From assembly GCF_015711645.1 (NCBI RefSeq), contig NZ_JABTEX010000002.1:1550001-1614000 (forward strand): a stretch of 64,000 nt of DNA, written 5' to 3'. The notes below the pieces were generated by a model. That model searched no databases and was not told the DNA's origin. It worked only from the letters and a program-made list of their open reading frames with translations. The first letter of the stretch is position 1; every line of letters begins with the position of its first letter. The translations under genes were made by a program, and so were the position numbers. Shown piece by piece: positions 47,494 through 56,373 of the stretch. Source of the stretch: Planomonospora sp. ID82291 (lineage in GTDB: Bacteria; Actinomycetota; Actinomycetes; Streptosporangiales; Streptosporangiaceae).

Positions 47494-48233
47494 TCCGCAT
47501 CCGCCGTACGGCTCTCCCCCCGGATCTGGCCGACCGCCTTCGCGAGCGTACCGGCAGGCTGCGCGCGGCCGGGGCCGACTGCGCGGGGGCGCGGGCCGAG
47601 TGGAAGTCCGCCAGGGCCGTGCGTGTCCGGCTGACGGACCACCTCACCGCGATGGCGACCGGGATCAGGCGCTGCATGTACTGCGGTGACGGGCTCGGGA
47701 CGGACATCGACCACTTCGAGCCGCTCGCCGCGGCCCCGCTGCGCGCCTTCGACTGGCCCAACCACCTGCTGGCCTGCTCGCACTGTAACAGCCACGAGAA
47801 ACGGGAGCTCTTCCCCCGGGCCGCGGACGGCACGCCACTGCTCGTCGACCCGTCCGCCGAGGACCCGTACGATCACCTGGAGCTCGTGCTGAGCACGGGG
47901 GTCTACGAGGCGCTCACCGTCCGGGGTGAGGCCACGATCGAGGTCTTCGGCCTGAACCGGCCGGATCTGGTCCGCGGCCGGGCGGCGGCCTTCATCCGGA
48001 CGGTGTGCATGCTCCGCGACCGCGCTCGCCTGGTGCGGCCCGTGGGCCTGGCAGAGGACGCGGACGCGGAGACGGAGGCCGCGGAGATCGCCGTATCCCT
48101 GCTCGACCAGCCCTTCGCCGACGTGCTCTACGCGATGCTCCGTTACCGTGACCTGCCCGGCGCCGAGCACGTCCTGAGAGGCAAGGAGGTCGTCGAGGCC
48201 CTTGCCGACCCGGCGCTCCACTTCTGGTCATGA
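47490..48233 (+). CDS. ptuB: Septu-type HNH endonuclease PtuB
   Basis: 247 residues from GTG 47490 overlapping the ptuA stop. The HNH core has CMYCGDGLGTDIDHFEPLAA (Cys62, Cys65, Asp74-His75) and NHLLACSHCNSHEKRELFP (Cys96, Cys99, Asn100). The remaining helices match the TIGR02646/PtuB-like layout as I recall it. All catalytic residues are present. It would cut invading nucleic acid when PtuA is triggered. Confidence 0.85.
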   Translation: MIRIRRTALPPDLADRLRERTGRLRAAGADCAGARAEWKSARAVRVRLTDHLTAMATGIRRCMYCGDGLGTDIDHFEPLAAAPLRAFDWPNHLLACSHCNSHEKRELFPRAADGTPLLVDPSAEDPYDHLELVLSTGVYEALTVRGEATIEVFGLNRPDLVRGRAAAFIRTVCMLRDRARLVRPVGLAEDADAETEAAEIAVSLLDQPFADVLYAMLRYRDLPGAEHVLRGKEVVEALADPALHFWS

Positions 48234-48324
48234 ATCCATCTCGACGTGCCCATATTTGTGTGTACTCTATTCACTGAGATCTGATTCCAGCAGTAAGGGC
48301 CGCCCGTCCGAAGGGAACGTGATC

Positions 48325-51300
48325 GTGACCCCCGTGCACCACGAGAAGGTCTTCGAAGACGCCATCGAATCAGCCCTTCTCGCGCGCGGCTGGGTGCGGG
48401 GCGCGGGCGAGCTCTACGACCACGCCCTGGGCCTCAACCCCACCGAGCTGCTGCACTTCGTGCAGGCGACGCAGCCCACGGAGTGGGACCGCCTGGTCAC
48501 CGCGGAGGCCGGGAACGAGGCGGGCGCCGCACGGCGGCTGGCGAACGTCGTGGCCAGGGCGATCGACGCCGACGGCGCCCTGGAGGTGCTCCGGCACGGG
48601 GTGAAGGACCGGGGCATCGCCTTCCGGCTCGCCTACTTCCGCCCCGCGCACACCATCGCCGCCGACGCGCTGGAGCCGTACCGCAAGAACATCCTCAGCA
48701 TCGTCCGCCAGTTCCGCTACTCGGCCGCCTCGGCCGACGCCCTCGACCTGGCGCTGTTCGTCAACGGCGTCCCGGTCGCCACGGCCGAGCTGAAGAACAC
48801 CCTCACCGGCCAGACCGTGGAGGACGCCAAGGAGCAGTACCGCAAGAGCCGCGACCCCAAGGAGCCGCTGTTCGCCCGGAGGGCCCTGGTGCACTTCGCG
48901 GTCGACCAGGACCTGGTCTTCCTCACCACGCGGCCGGCGAGGGAGAAGACCCGGTTCCTGCCGTTCAACACGGGCACCGGCGGGCCGGGCGACAAGGGCG
49001 GCGCGGGCAACCCGCCGGTCTCCGGGGACGGCGCCTACCGGACCGCCTACCTGTGGGAGCGGATCTGGCATCCCGACACCTGGATGGACCTGCTCAAGCG
49101 GTTCCTGCACGTCGACGACGAGGACGTGAAGAAGGGCCGGGGGCGCAGGCCGTACCCCGGCAAGGCCCACAAGCTGCCACTGATCTTCCCGCGCTACCAC
49201 CAGTGGGACGCGGTGCAGAAGCTGACCGCGCACGCCAAGCGGTACGGCTCCGGCCACAACTACCTGGTGGAGCACTCGGCGGGATCGGGCAAGTCGAACA
49301 CGATCGCCTGGCTCGCGCACGCGCTGTCGAACCTGCACACCTCGGGCAGCCCGGCGGAGATCGACGAGTCGGCGCTGGCCAAGGGCTACCGGCCGAACCA
49401 GCCGGTGTTCGACAAGGTCATCGTGATCACCGACCGGGTGGTGCTGGACCGGCAGCTGCAGGAGACGATCTACCAGTTCGAGCACACGCCGGGCGTGGTC
49501 AAGCGGATCGACCAGAGCTCCGCCCAGCTCGCCGAGGCCCTCCAGGGCGAGACCGCCCGGGTCGTCATCACCACGCTGCAGAAGTTCCCGCACATCCTGC
49601 AGCAGGTCGAGGGCCTGCGCGGCAAGCGGTTCGCGGTGATCGTGGACGAGGCGCACTCGTCCCAGTCGGGGGAGGGGGCCGCGGCCCTCAAGCGGGTGCT
49701 GCGCCGGCTCGGCGGCAAAAGCAGCGACACGGTGCCCGACTTCGCGGCTGACGCCGCGGGTGACGAGGACGGCGAGGACGGCGACCTGCTGACCGCGAGC
49801 GCGCTGGCCCGGGGCAGGCACGACACCCTGTCGTACTTCGCGTTCACCGCGACGCCGAAGAACAAGACGCTCACCCTGTTCGGCACGCCGGGGAAGGACG
49901 GCAGGCCGCGGGCCTTCCACATCTACTCGATGCGCCAGGCGATCGAGGAGGGCTTCATCCTCGACGTGCTGAAGAACTACGTCACCTACAAGACGCTCTG
50001 GCGGCTGATGAGCCAGGAGCCCGACGACCGCGAGGTGGAGCGGCGCAAGGGACAGGCGCTGCTGGCCCGGTTCGCCGAACTGCACCCCACCAGCGTGAGC
50101 CAGCGGGCCCAGATCATCGTCGAGCACTTCCGCCGGCACACCGCGTCCCGGATGGGCGGGCGGGCCAAGGCGATGGTCGTCACCGGCTCGCGCGAGCACG
50201 CCGTACGGCTCGGCCAGGCGATCCGCGACTACGTCGAGCTCAACGGTTACACCGGCTGCGGCACGCTCATCGCGTTCTCCCAGACGTTGAGGCTCGCCGA
50301 CGGGCACGGCGTGGAGGTGGAGTACACCGAGGCGGGGCTGAACGGGTTCGGGGAGAAGGAGCTGCCGGACCGGTTCGCCTACTGCCGCGCCGACGACCGC
50401 GCGCCGAACGCCGCCGAGAAGGCCGAGTACCGGATCCTGGTCGTGGCCGACAAGTACCAGACCGGGTTCGACCAGCCGCTGCTGACCACGATGTACGTGG
50501 CCAAGAAGCTGAAGGGCGTGGCCGCGGTCCAGACGCTGTCGCGGCTGAACCGCACGCACCGGCTCAAGTCGCAGGGCGACATCTTCGTGCTCGACTTCGC
50601 CAACGAGGCCGCCGACGTCCAGGCGGAGTTCCAGCCGTACTACGAGGGCACCGCCACCGAGGAGATCGACCCCAACCTGCTCCACCGGCGGGCGGCGGCC
50701 GTACTGGGGCACGCCCTGCTGGTGGCGTCGGAGATGCAGGCCCTCGCCGAGGCGTACCTGGCGGCGGAGCGGACCTCCGCGACGCAGCGCGACTGGGAGA
50801 AGGCGCACGCGGCGCTCTACCGCCACACCGAGCCCGCCGTGCGGCGCTTCGAGGAGCGGCAGAAGGAGGACGCGGAGAACGACAGCGACTCGGCCGAGCG
50901 GTTCCGGGCCGACCTGCGCGGCTATGTGCGGTTGTACGGCTTCCTGTCGCAGGTCGTGCCGTACACCGACGACGAGCTGGAGCGGCTGTACCTGTTCGGC
51001 AGGTTCCTGCTCAACCGGCTGCCGCGCAGGGAGGACCCGGCGGTGGACATCGGTGAGGTCGACCTCACGCACCTGCGGATCAGCAGGACCGGGGAGCACG
51101 ACGTCAGCCTGGCCCCGGTTCCCGGAGGAGAGGTGACGCTCCCCGCCCCCTCGGGTGAGGGCGGGGCCGCGGCCGAGCCCGAGATGACGTCGCTGCACGC
51201 CCTCATCGCGGCCGTCAACGACAAGTACGGCCTGGGCCTGTCGGAGGCCGACCAGATCTGGGTGGAGCAGCAGTTCGAGGAGGCGGTCGGCAACGAGTCG

Positions 51301-51507
51301 CTGAAGGAGGCCGCGCTGGTCAACGACGAGGCCAACTTCGGGGAGGTCTTCGCCGACCACCTGGAGAAGGTCGTCGTCGACCGGCACACCGGCAACACCG
51401 GCCTGGTGCAGCGCTTCTTCGACGACTCGCTCTTCCGCTCCCGGATCACCGAGCTGGGCCGGAAGCAGGTCTACCGGATGATCAGGGAGAGCGGCGGCGT
51501 CGAGTGA
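48325..51507 (+). CDS. hsdR: Type I restriction endonuclease subunit HsdR
   Basis: 1060 residues from GTG 48325 (AAGGGA 8 nt upstream); GTG 48319 is too close to the site. The N-terminal PD-(D/E)xK nuclease has Asp141 and Glu155-x-Lys157 in ALDLALFVNGVPVATAELKN. The SF2 motor follows: Walker A HSAGSGKSNTIAW near 318, DEAH box VIVDEAHSSQSG near 440, TATPKN motif III, and TLSRLNRTHR motif VI. It translocates and cuts unmodified DNA. Separated from hsdMS by about 4.3 kb containing Septu and a regulatory triad. AT-rich sequence just upstream (48237-48290) suggests its own promoter. Confidence 0.96.
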   Translation: MTPVHHEKVFEDAIESALLARGWVRGAGELYDHALGLNPTELLHFVQATQPTEWDRLVTAEAGNEAGAARRLANVVARAIDADGALEVLRHGVKDRGIAFRLAYFRPAHTIAADALEPYRKNILSIVRQFRYSAASADALDLALFVNGVPVATAELKNTLTGQTVEDAKEQYRKSRDPKEPLFARRALVHFAVDQDLVFLTTRPAREKTRFLPFNTGTGGPGDKGGAGNPPVSGDGAYRTAYLWERIWHPDTWMDLLKRFLHVDDEDVKKGRGRRPYPGKAHKLPLIFPRYHQWDAVQKLTAHAKRYGSGHNYLVEHSAGSGKSNTIAWLAHALSNLHTSGSPAEIDESALAKGYRPNQPVFDKVIVITDRVVLDRQLQETIYQFEHTPGVVKRIDQSSAQLAEALQGETARVVITTLQKFPHILQQVEGLRGKRFAVIVDEAHSSQSGEGAAALKRVLRRLGGKSSDTVPDFAADAAGDEDGEDGDLLTASALARGRHDTLSYFAFTATPKNKTLTLFGTPGKDGRPRAFHIYSMRQAIEEGFILDVLKNYVTYKTLWRLMSQEPDDREVERRKGQALLARFAELHPTSVSQRAQIIVEHFRRHTASRMGGRAKAMVVTGSREHAVRLGQAIRDYVELNGYTGCGTLIAFSQTLRLADGHGVEVEYTEAGLNGFGEKELPDRFAYCRADDRAPNAAEKAEYRILVVADKYQTGFDQPLLTTMYVAKKLKGVAAVQTLSRLNRTHRLKSQGDIFVLDFANEAADVQAEFQPYYEGTATEEIDPNLLHRRAAAVLGHALLVASEMQALAEAYLAAERTSATQRDWEKAHAALYRHTEPAVRRFEERQKEDAENDSDSAERFRADLRGYVRLYGFLSQVVPYTDDELERLYLFGRFLLNRLPRREDPAVDIGEVDLTHLRISRTGEHDVSLAPVPGGEVTLPAPSGEGGAAAEPEMTSLHALIAAVNDKYGLGLSEADQIWVEQQFEEAVGNESLKEAALVNDEANFGEVFADHLEKVVVDRHTGNTGLVQRFFDDSLFRSRITELGRKQVYRMIRESGGVE

Positions 51508-51514
51508 TATAAGC

Positions 51515-53065
51515 ATGATCATGGATGCGAGGACGGTCGTCGGCGATCGGTACGAGCTCGTCATGCGTCTGGGGGAGGGCGGCTACGGCGAGGTCTGGAA
51601 GGGCTTCGACCAGTCGCTGGACCGGCACGTGGCCGTCAAGGTCATCCGTCCCGAGAGGTTCCCCACGCCGGAGGAGCGCGCGGAGGCCGAGCGGCGGTTC
51701 CGCCGGGAGGCCCGGGTCACGGCCCGGCTCCGGCATCCGGGCGTGCCCGTCGTCTACGACGCCGGGGTCTCCGGGGAGTCGCTCTTCCTGGTGATGGAGC
51801 TGGTCGAGGGCTACCGCATCGACCACCTGATCGACGCGCACGATCCCCTGCCCGTGGCCTGGGCCGCGGCGATCGCCGCCCAGGTCTGCGCCGTGCTGGC
51901 CGTCGCCCACGCCCGGTCGCTGATCCACCGCGACCTGAAGCCGGTGAACCTCATGCTGTGCGCCGACGGCACGGTCAAGGTGCTCGACTTCGGCATCGTC
52001 GCGATGCTCGACGCGCCGAACGCCACGAAGATCACCCAGATGGGGCAGGGGGTGGGCACCTACTGCTACATGCCGTCCGAGCAGGCCATCACCGGGAAGG
52101 CCGACGCGCGAAGCGACCTGTACGCGCTCGGCTGCGTGCTCCACGAGCTGCTGGCGGGCAGGCGGGTCTTCGAGTCGGCGATCGTGCAGGCGGAGATGGC
52201 CCGCCACTACTCCGAACCGCCTCCGCCGCTGCGGTCGCTCCGCCCGGATGTGCCCGAAGAGATCGAGCGACTCGTCCTGTCGCTGCTGGCCAAGAACCCC
52301 GCCGACCGGCCGGCCTCCGCCGCGGAGGTCTACGAGCGGCTGCTGCCCCATGTCGTCGCGCTGCCGCCGCTGCCCGGCACGACGGCGGCGGCGCCGTCGC
52401 CGGACCCGGGCCGCATGTACGCGGCGGTGGTCGAGCGGATCGCGGAGACCGCCCTGGTGGGGCCCCGGGTTCCGGCCTCGCCCGCGGCGCCTGCGCGTCG
52501 TCTGTCGAAGGGAGACCTGGTCGCGGCGAGGGGGCGTGCCGAGGAGCTCGCGCTGGCCGGGCGGGTCAGCCAGGCGGTCGAGATCCTCGAAGAGGCCGTC
52601 AGGGCCGGTGCGGCGCTCGCGGGGGAGCGGCACCTGATGATCGCGTTGCGCATGGATCTGGTGAACGCCCGGTTCGCGGCCCGCGACTACGGGACGGCCC
52701 TGGACGACTTCGACGAGCTTCTGCCCGCACTCACCGAGATGCTCGGAGCGGATCACCGGGCGGTCCTCGAGTGCCGCTACAACCAGACGCTCAGCCTGGC
52801 CGCGCTGGGGCGGGACGAGGCCGCACGGGACGAGATGACCGCCCTTCTCGCGGATGTACGGGCCGCGGTGGGCGAACATGACGCCCTCGCCTTGGAGCTC
52901 CGCCGTGAGATCGCCGAGCTGCTGGCGAGGATGGGCGACCATCGGGGAGCTCACGACCGCTTGAGCGCCCTGCTTCCCGACATGACCGCAGTCCTGGGCG
53001 CGGACGATCCGGAGGTCGGGCACGTATGCGTGCTGCTGGAGAACCTGGACCGGCTCGGCGGCTAA
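51515..53065 (+). CDS. Serine/threonine protein kinase with C-terminal TPR-like repeats
   Basis: 516 residues; start at ATG 51515 or 51521. The kinase lobe has the glycine loop LGEGGYGEVWKG, Lys in HVAVKVIRP, the loop HRDLKPVNLM (Asp near 140) and DFG in VLDFGIVAML. After a Pro/Ala linker the C-terminal half (residues about 335-510) has helical pairs with LGADHRAVLECRYNQTL and LGADDPEVGHV, typical of TPR_10-like repeats. No membrane segment, so soluble. It begins only 7 nt after hsdR, so it is probably cotranscribed with it. A defence-signalling role is inference; several antiphage systems use Ser/Thr kinases. Confidence 0.9.
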   Translation: MIMDARTVVGDRYELVMRLGEGGYGEVWKGFDQSLDRHVAVKVIRPERFPTPEERAEAERRFRREARVTARLRHPGVPVVYDAGVSGESLFLVMELVEGYRIDHLIDAHDPLPVAWAAAIAAQVCAVLAVAHARSLIHRDLKPVNLMLCADGTVKVLDFGIVAMLDAPNATKITQMGQGVGTYCYMPSEQAITGKADARSDLYALGCVLHELLAGRRVFESAIVQAEMARHYSEPPPPLRSLRPDVPEEIERLVLSLLAKNPADRPASAAEVYERLLPHVVALPPLPGTTAAAPSPDPGRMYAAVVERIAETALVGPRVPASPAAPARRLSKGDLVAARGRAEELALAGRVSQAVEILEEAVRAGAALAGERHLMIALRMDLVNARFAARDYGTALDDFDELLPALTEMLGADHRAVLECRYNQTLSLAALGRDEAARDEMTALLADVRAAVGEHDALALELRREIAELLARMGDHRGAHDRLSALLPDMTAVLGADDPEVGHVCVLLENLDRLGG

Positions 53066-53140
53066 CCCGTGGAAAAGCGGATGACGTCCCGGACCCCGTA
53101 CGTCGATCATCGCTGTGTCGACTCACCGAGGAGGAAAACG

Positions 53141-53593
53141 ATGATCCACCGGATGACCGCCGCGGGCCTGTTCCCGCCGCCGGACTACGCGCACGCGGCC
53201 GTGGTCGAAGCGGGCCGGCGCCTGGCGTTCATGGCCGGAGCCGTCCCCCTGGACGGGGAGGGCGGTCTCGTCGGAGCCGGGGACCCCGTGGCCCAGACCC
53301 GGCAGGTCCTCGTCAATCTGCGGATCGCGCTGGAGGAGGTCGGCAGCGACCTGAGCCAGGTGCTGTCCAGCACCGTCTACGTGGTCGCGGACGTCCCCGG
53401 AGACCTCGCCCGGGTGTGGGAGGTCGTACGCCGCTCCGAGCTCGCCGCGGGGCCGCACACGTCGACCCTGCTGGGTGTCTCCTGCCTGGGCTACACCGGC
53501 CAGCTCGTCGAGATCACCGCCGTTGCGGCCGTTCCGGACGAGGGGTCTCTCCCGCCGGGCGCGGAGAACGGCGACGGGGCGGGTACTTCCTGA
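53141..53593 (+). CDS. RidA (YjgF/YER057c/UK114) family protein
   Basis: 150 residues from ATG 53141 with AGGAGG 6 nt upstream. RidA pieces: MTAAGLFPPPDYAHAAVVE, GGLVGAGDPVAQTRQVLVNL and STLLGVSCLGYTGQLVEITA. The usual catalytic Arg in the last strand is not clear (TLLGVSCLG stands where RAAVGV is usual), so deaminase activity toward enamines is doubtful. It follows the kinase gene by 75 nt. Confidence 0.82.
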   Translation: MIHRMTAAGLFPPPDYAHAAVVEAGRRLAFMAGAVPLDGEGGLVGAGDPVAQTRQVLVNLRIALEEVGSDLSQVLSSTVYVVADVPGDLARVWEVVRRSELAAGPHTSTLLGVSCLGYTGQLVEITAVAAVPDEGSLPPGAENGDGAGTS

Positions 53594-53743
53594 ACCTGGG
53601 AGGGGCCGCCGGCGGTGGGTGACCCCGGCGCGGGGAGGCGGCGGACATCGCGGCCCTCATGACCGGCACCCGTGGCTTCGCCGTGCCCGGCCGGTGGCGA
53701 GGAAAGCTCGGGAGCTGGATGAACCAGTAGGCCCATGGGGCCT

Positions 53744-53762
53744 ACCTGGAGTCGAACCAGGT
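53744..53762. other. T-arm-like hairpin at the island's right side
   Basis: Read leftwards, ACCTGG-TTCGACT-CCAGGT has the tRNA T-loop consensus and a 5-6-bp stem. No cloverleaf surrounds it. It may be a tRNA 3' fragment left by an integrating element or a chance hairpin. Confidence 0.3.
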
Positions 53763-53851
53763 GAGAAGGAAGCCCCTGAATGGCCCCGCCACCGGACGCG
53801 AGGAGAGCGGGAGAGCTGGAGTGTCAATTGGGAAGATTGAGAAGGAAGCCC
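53762..53851. repeat. 14-bp direct repeat at the island's right side
   Basis: TGAGAAGGAAGCCC occurs at 53762-53775 and 53838-53851, 76 nt apart, each followed by a purine-rich ATGG. No gene is supported in 53594-53878. Confidence 0.6.
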
Positions 53852-53878
53852 TCCCATGGCCTCGCGGCGCCAACGGTA

Positions 53879-56083
53879 TCAGGCCGGGATCAGCTCGTGC
53901 AGTGTCGCGGCGGTGTACACCCGCGAGCCCGGCGGGAGACCGGCCGGAGCGGCCAGCCCGATGTAGGTGATCCGCCCGGTGCCGGTGCCGGTGCCGGTGC
54001 CGGTACCGGTTGCGGTGCCGGTGCCGGGGGTCCGCCCGGCGGCGGCGGTCGCGGCCTTCGCGCGCAGCAGGTCGACGAGGTGGCGGACCCGGAGGTGGTC
54101 GCGTTCCACGATCGAGCGCACCAGCAGCGACGCGGTCACCCGGTTGCCCTCGACCTGGTTGAACCGGGGGTGGCCCTTCAGGTAGAGGTGCAGCCACTTC
54201 ACCCGCCAGACCCCGTCGTCGCCGCGCAGGAAGACCAGCGGCAGGGCGACCCGGCCGGAGCCGCGCAGGTCCGACTTCATGCGCACGGTACGCGGCTCGA
54301 AGGGGCGGCCCTCCTGCGCGGCGTCCCTGGTCATGAAACCGAAGAACGCCTCGGCGGCCTCGTCGAACGGCTCCCCGGAGTAGATGTTCACCTGGGGGAT
54401 GACGATCGGCCGGGTCGCCTCGGCGAGGCGGACGTCGATGAACTCCGACGCGCCGTCGGAGGCGTCGGTGAGGTCGCCCGAGTACCGCGCGAAGTCGCTC
54501 GTGTAGTTCGTCCAGGAGACCTGCTCCGGGTCGCCGTAGGACGCGTCGAGGATGAGCGCCGACAGGTCGTAGTCGGTGCGCCGCTCGGCCTGGCGCCAGT
54601 GGACGAAGAACCGGAGCAGTTCCCCGTCCACCCGGGACAGCGACCCGCGGGGGAGCATGCCGAGCCCGGGCGCGACCGCCTTTCCCGACAGGGGCAGGGC
54701 CACGTCGAGCACGTCGGGGTCGACGACGAGCTCGCCGGGGTCGGGGAGCCGGCGAGTGATCTCCTCGTCCAGGACGGCGAGCAGCCGCTCCAGCACCTCC
54801 CCGCCGAGCGGCGCGCGGCCGTCCGGGGTCGTCCACGCCCTGCCGTACCGGTTGACGAAGACGCGGCCGGCGGCGGGCTCGATCCGGTTCTGCAGGTGCT
54901 CGCGCAGGGAGAGCAGCACGCGGCCGGACGCCCGCCCGGCGGACCGTTCTGCGGCGTCCAGGACGGCCGACGCGGACGAGCCGGTCCGCAGCAGGTGGTC
55001 GAGGCGGCGCAGCAGCGCTCCGGGAGCGTGCTCCAGCAGCCGGACGGCGTCGGCGGTACGGCCGGCCGACAGGGCGGCCTCCACCCGGCTGTCGAAGCCG
55101 GGGACCCTCCGCGCGCCCCTGGCCGTCTCGAAGACCTGGGCGGCCCGCGGGAACCGCGGGAACTCGTGCGGGTGCAGCCGCTCGCCGAGTCGCTTCCACT
55201 GCTCCCGGTGGCGCGCGACGTCGCCGTGCTTGGCCGGGGGCAGGCCGTCCAGCGCGGCCAGCAGGGCGCGGCGCTCGGCACGGCGGAAGGAACGGAACCG
55301 GGTGGGCGCGGTGAGCGTGACGTCGCCGCCGGAGGCGCCGCAGGCCAGTCGGAGCACGTCGGTCACCGTGTCGACGAGCAGGGGCAGGCCGGCGGCCAGC
55401 CGTACCTCGTTGACGACGGCGCGGTTCTCGCGCACGGGGACGTGCTCCGGCTGCTCGGCGCAGAACGAGGCCAGCGAGCGCAGGGCCGCCAGGTCCTCGG
55501 CGGCGAGCGGCGCCTCCGAGCCCGCCAGCGAGAGGTAGAGGTCGCGCGCCTCGGCCTGTAGGCTCCCGCCCGGCTCCAGTACGGTCACCCGGTCCCCGGC
55601 CAGCGGGACCAGCTCCGCGTGCGCGGCCAGCAGTTCGGCGTAGGTGTGCCGGTAGCGGCCGTATCCGGGCAGGCTCAGCAGGTCGAGCGTCGAGGTCCGG
55701 ACCCGCGCGGCGGCCGGGTCGAGCGCGGTGACGGGATCGAGCAGCGCCTCGCGCAGCAGGCCGGCCCAGAACTCCACGGTGTCGGGCACGTTGGCGGGGA
55801 AGTCGATGAAGTAGGCGTTGTGCCGCACGTGGTCGCCGACCAGCCGGCGGACCGCGGTCAGGACGCGCACGCCGAGGTCGACCACCGCCGCACCGGGCAG
55901 CTCGGCCAGGCGGGCGAGCAGGGCCGGGGAGCACGTGAACCCCACGCTCAGCAGCGCGGCGTCGAGCTGCCGGGCGGCCGTCGCCCCCCAGTCCGGTGCG
56001 GCGTCCGCGGGAGTGTCGAGGGGGACGCGCAGACGCCTGGTGATGACGAGGCTTTCCAGAGCGGGATTTCCCAGAGCGTCCAC
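53879..56083 (-). CDS. Large SCO0854/MXAN_6230-like protein with TerD-like C-terminal segment
   Basis: 734 residues from the GTG/ATG at 56083. The N-terminal half contains VGDHVRHNAYFIDFPANVPD and PTRFRSFRRAERRALLAALD, patterns I associate with the actinobacterial MXAN_6230/SCO0854 family. The C-terminal third (IPQVNIYSGEPFDEAAEAFF, then GFMTRDAAQEG) resembles TerD-type tellurium/stress proteins. No RING finger is seen. Near the C-terminus a Gly-Thr repeat is encoded by a GGTGCC hexanucleotide tract. Function unknown, likely stress-related. The assignment is from memory of the family. Confidence 0.65.
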   Translation of the reverse strand: MDALGNPALESLVITRRLRVPLDTPADAAPDWGATAARQLDAALLSVGFTCSPALLARLAELPGAAVVDLGVRVLTAVRRLVGDHVRHNAYFIDFPANVPDTVEFWAGLLREALLDPVTALDPAAARVRTSTLDLLSLPGYGRYRHTYAELLAAHAELVPLAGDRVTVLEPGGSLQAEARDLYLSLAGSEAPLAAEDLAALRSLASFCAEQPEHVPVRENRAVVNEVRLAAGLPLLVDTVTDVLRLACGASGGDVTLTAPTRFRSFRRAERRALLAALDGLPPAKHGDVARHREQWKRLGERLHPHEFPRFPRAAQVFETARGARRVPGFDSRVEAALSAGRTADAVRLLEHAPGALLRRLDHLLRTGSSASAVLDAAERSAGRASGRVLLSLREHLQNRIEPAAGRVFVNRYGRAWTTPDGRAPLGGEVLERLLAVLDEEITRRLPDPGELVVDPDVLDVALPLSGKAVAPGLGMLPRGSLSRVDGELLRFFVHWRQAERRTDYDLSALILDASYGDPEQVSWTNYTSDFARYSGDLTDASDGASEFIDVRLAEATRPIVIPQVNIYSGEPFDEAAEAFFGFMTRDAAQEGRPFEPRTVRMKSDLRGSGRVALPLVFLRGDDGVWRVKWLHLYLKGHPRFNQVEGNRVTASLLVRSIVERDHLRVRHLVDLLRAKAATAAAGRTPGTGTATGTGTGTGTGTGRITYIGLAAPAGLPPGSRVYTAATLHELIPA
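53980..54030. repeat. Hexanucleotide (GGTGCC) microsatellite within a coding region
   Basis: About eight tandem units of GGTGCC or near variants encode (Gly-Thr)n near the C-terminus of the 734-aa gene. Units add two residues each without changing frame, so length could vary between strains. Confidence 0.8.
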
Positions 56084-56373
56084 GGAAGCACCTTATCGGC
56101 GGATGGGTGTGGCGCGCCTTCGTCCTGGGCGCCGGGACCGCTGAGTCCAGCCCCGGCTGACGCACTACGACCGAGCGTCCACCCTCACCCCGGTCGGTTG
56201 CCGAACGACGCCGGCGACCGGCTGTCGTCTCCTCTCACGGCATCCTGTGCGCCGATCCCGCCAGATCATCGCCGGGGACCGGGAAAGATGGGCACGGCAC
56301 AGGGCTTCGGAGCGGCTCGCCGTACGGTTCGTATGGAGACTGGCGAAAGAGGGGTGGGCCGACGGACGAGCGG

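Noticed and set aside
53475-53840. 121-aa frame after the RidA gene
   Set aside because: It starts within RidA in another frame and ends through repeats; no family or start site.
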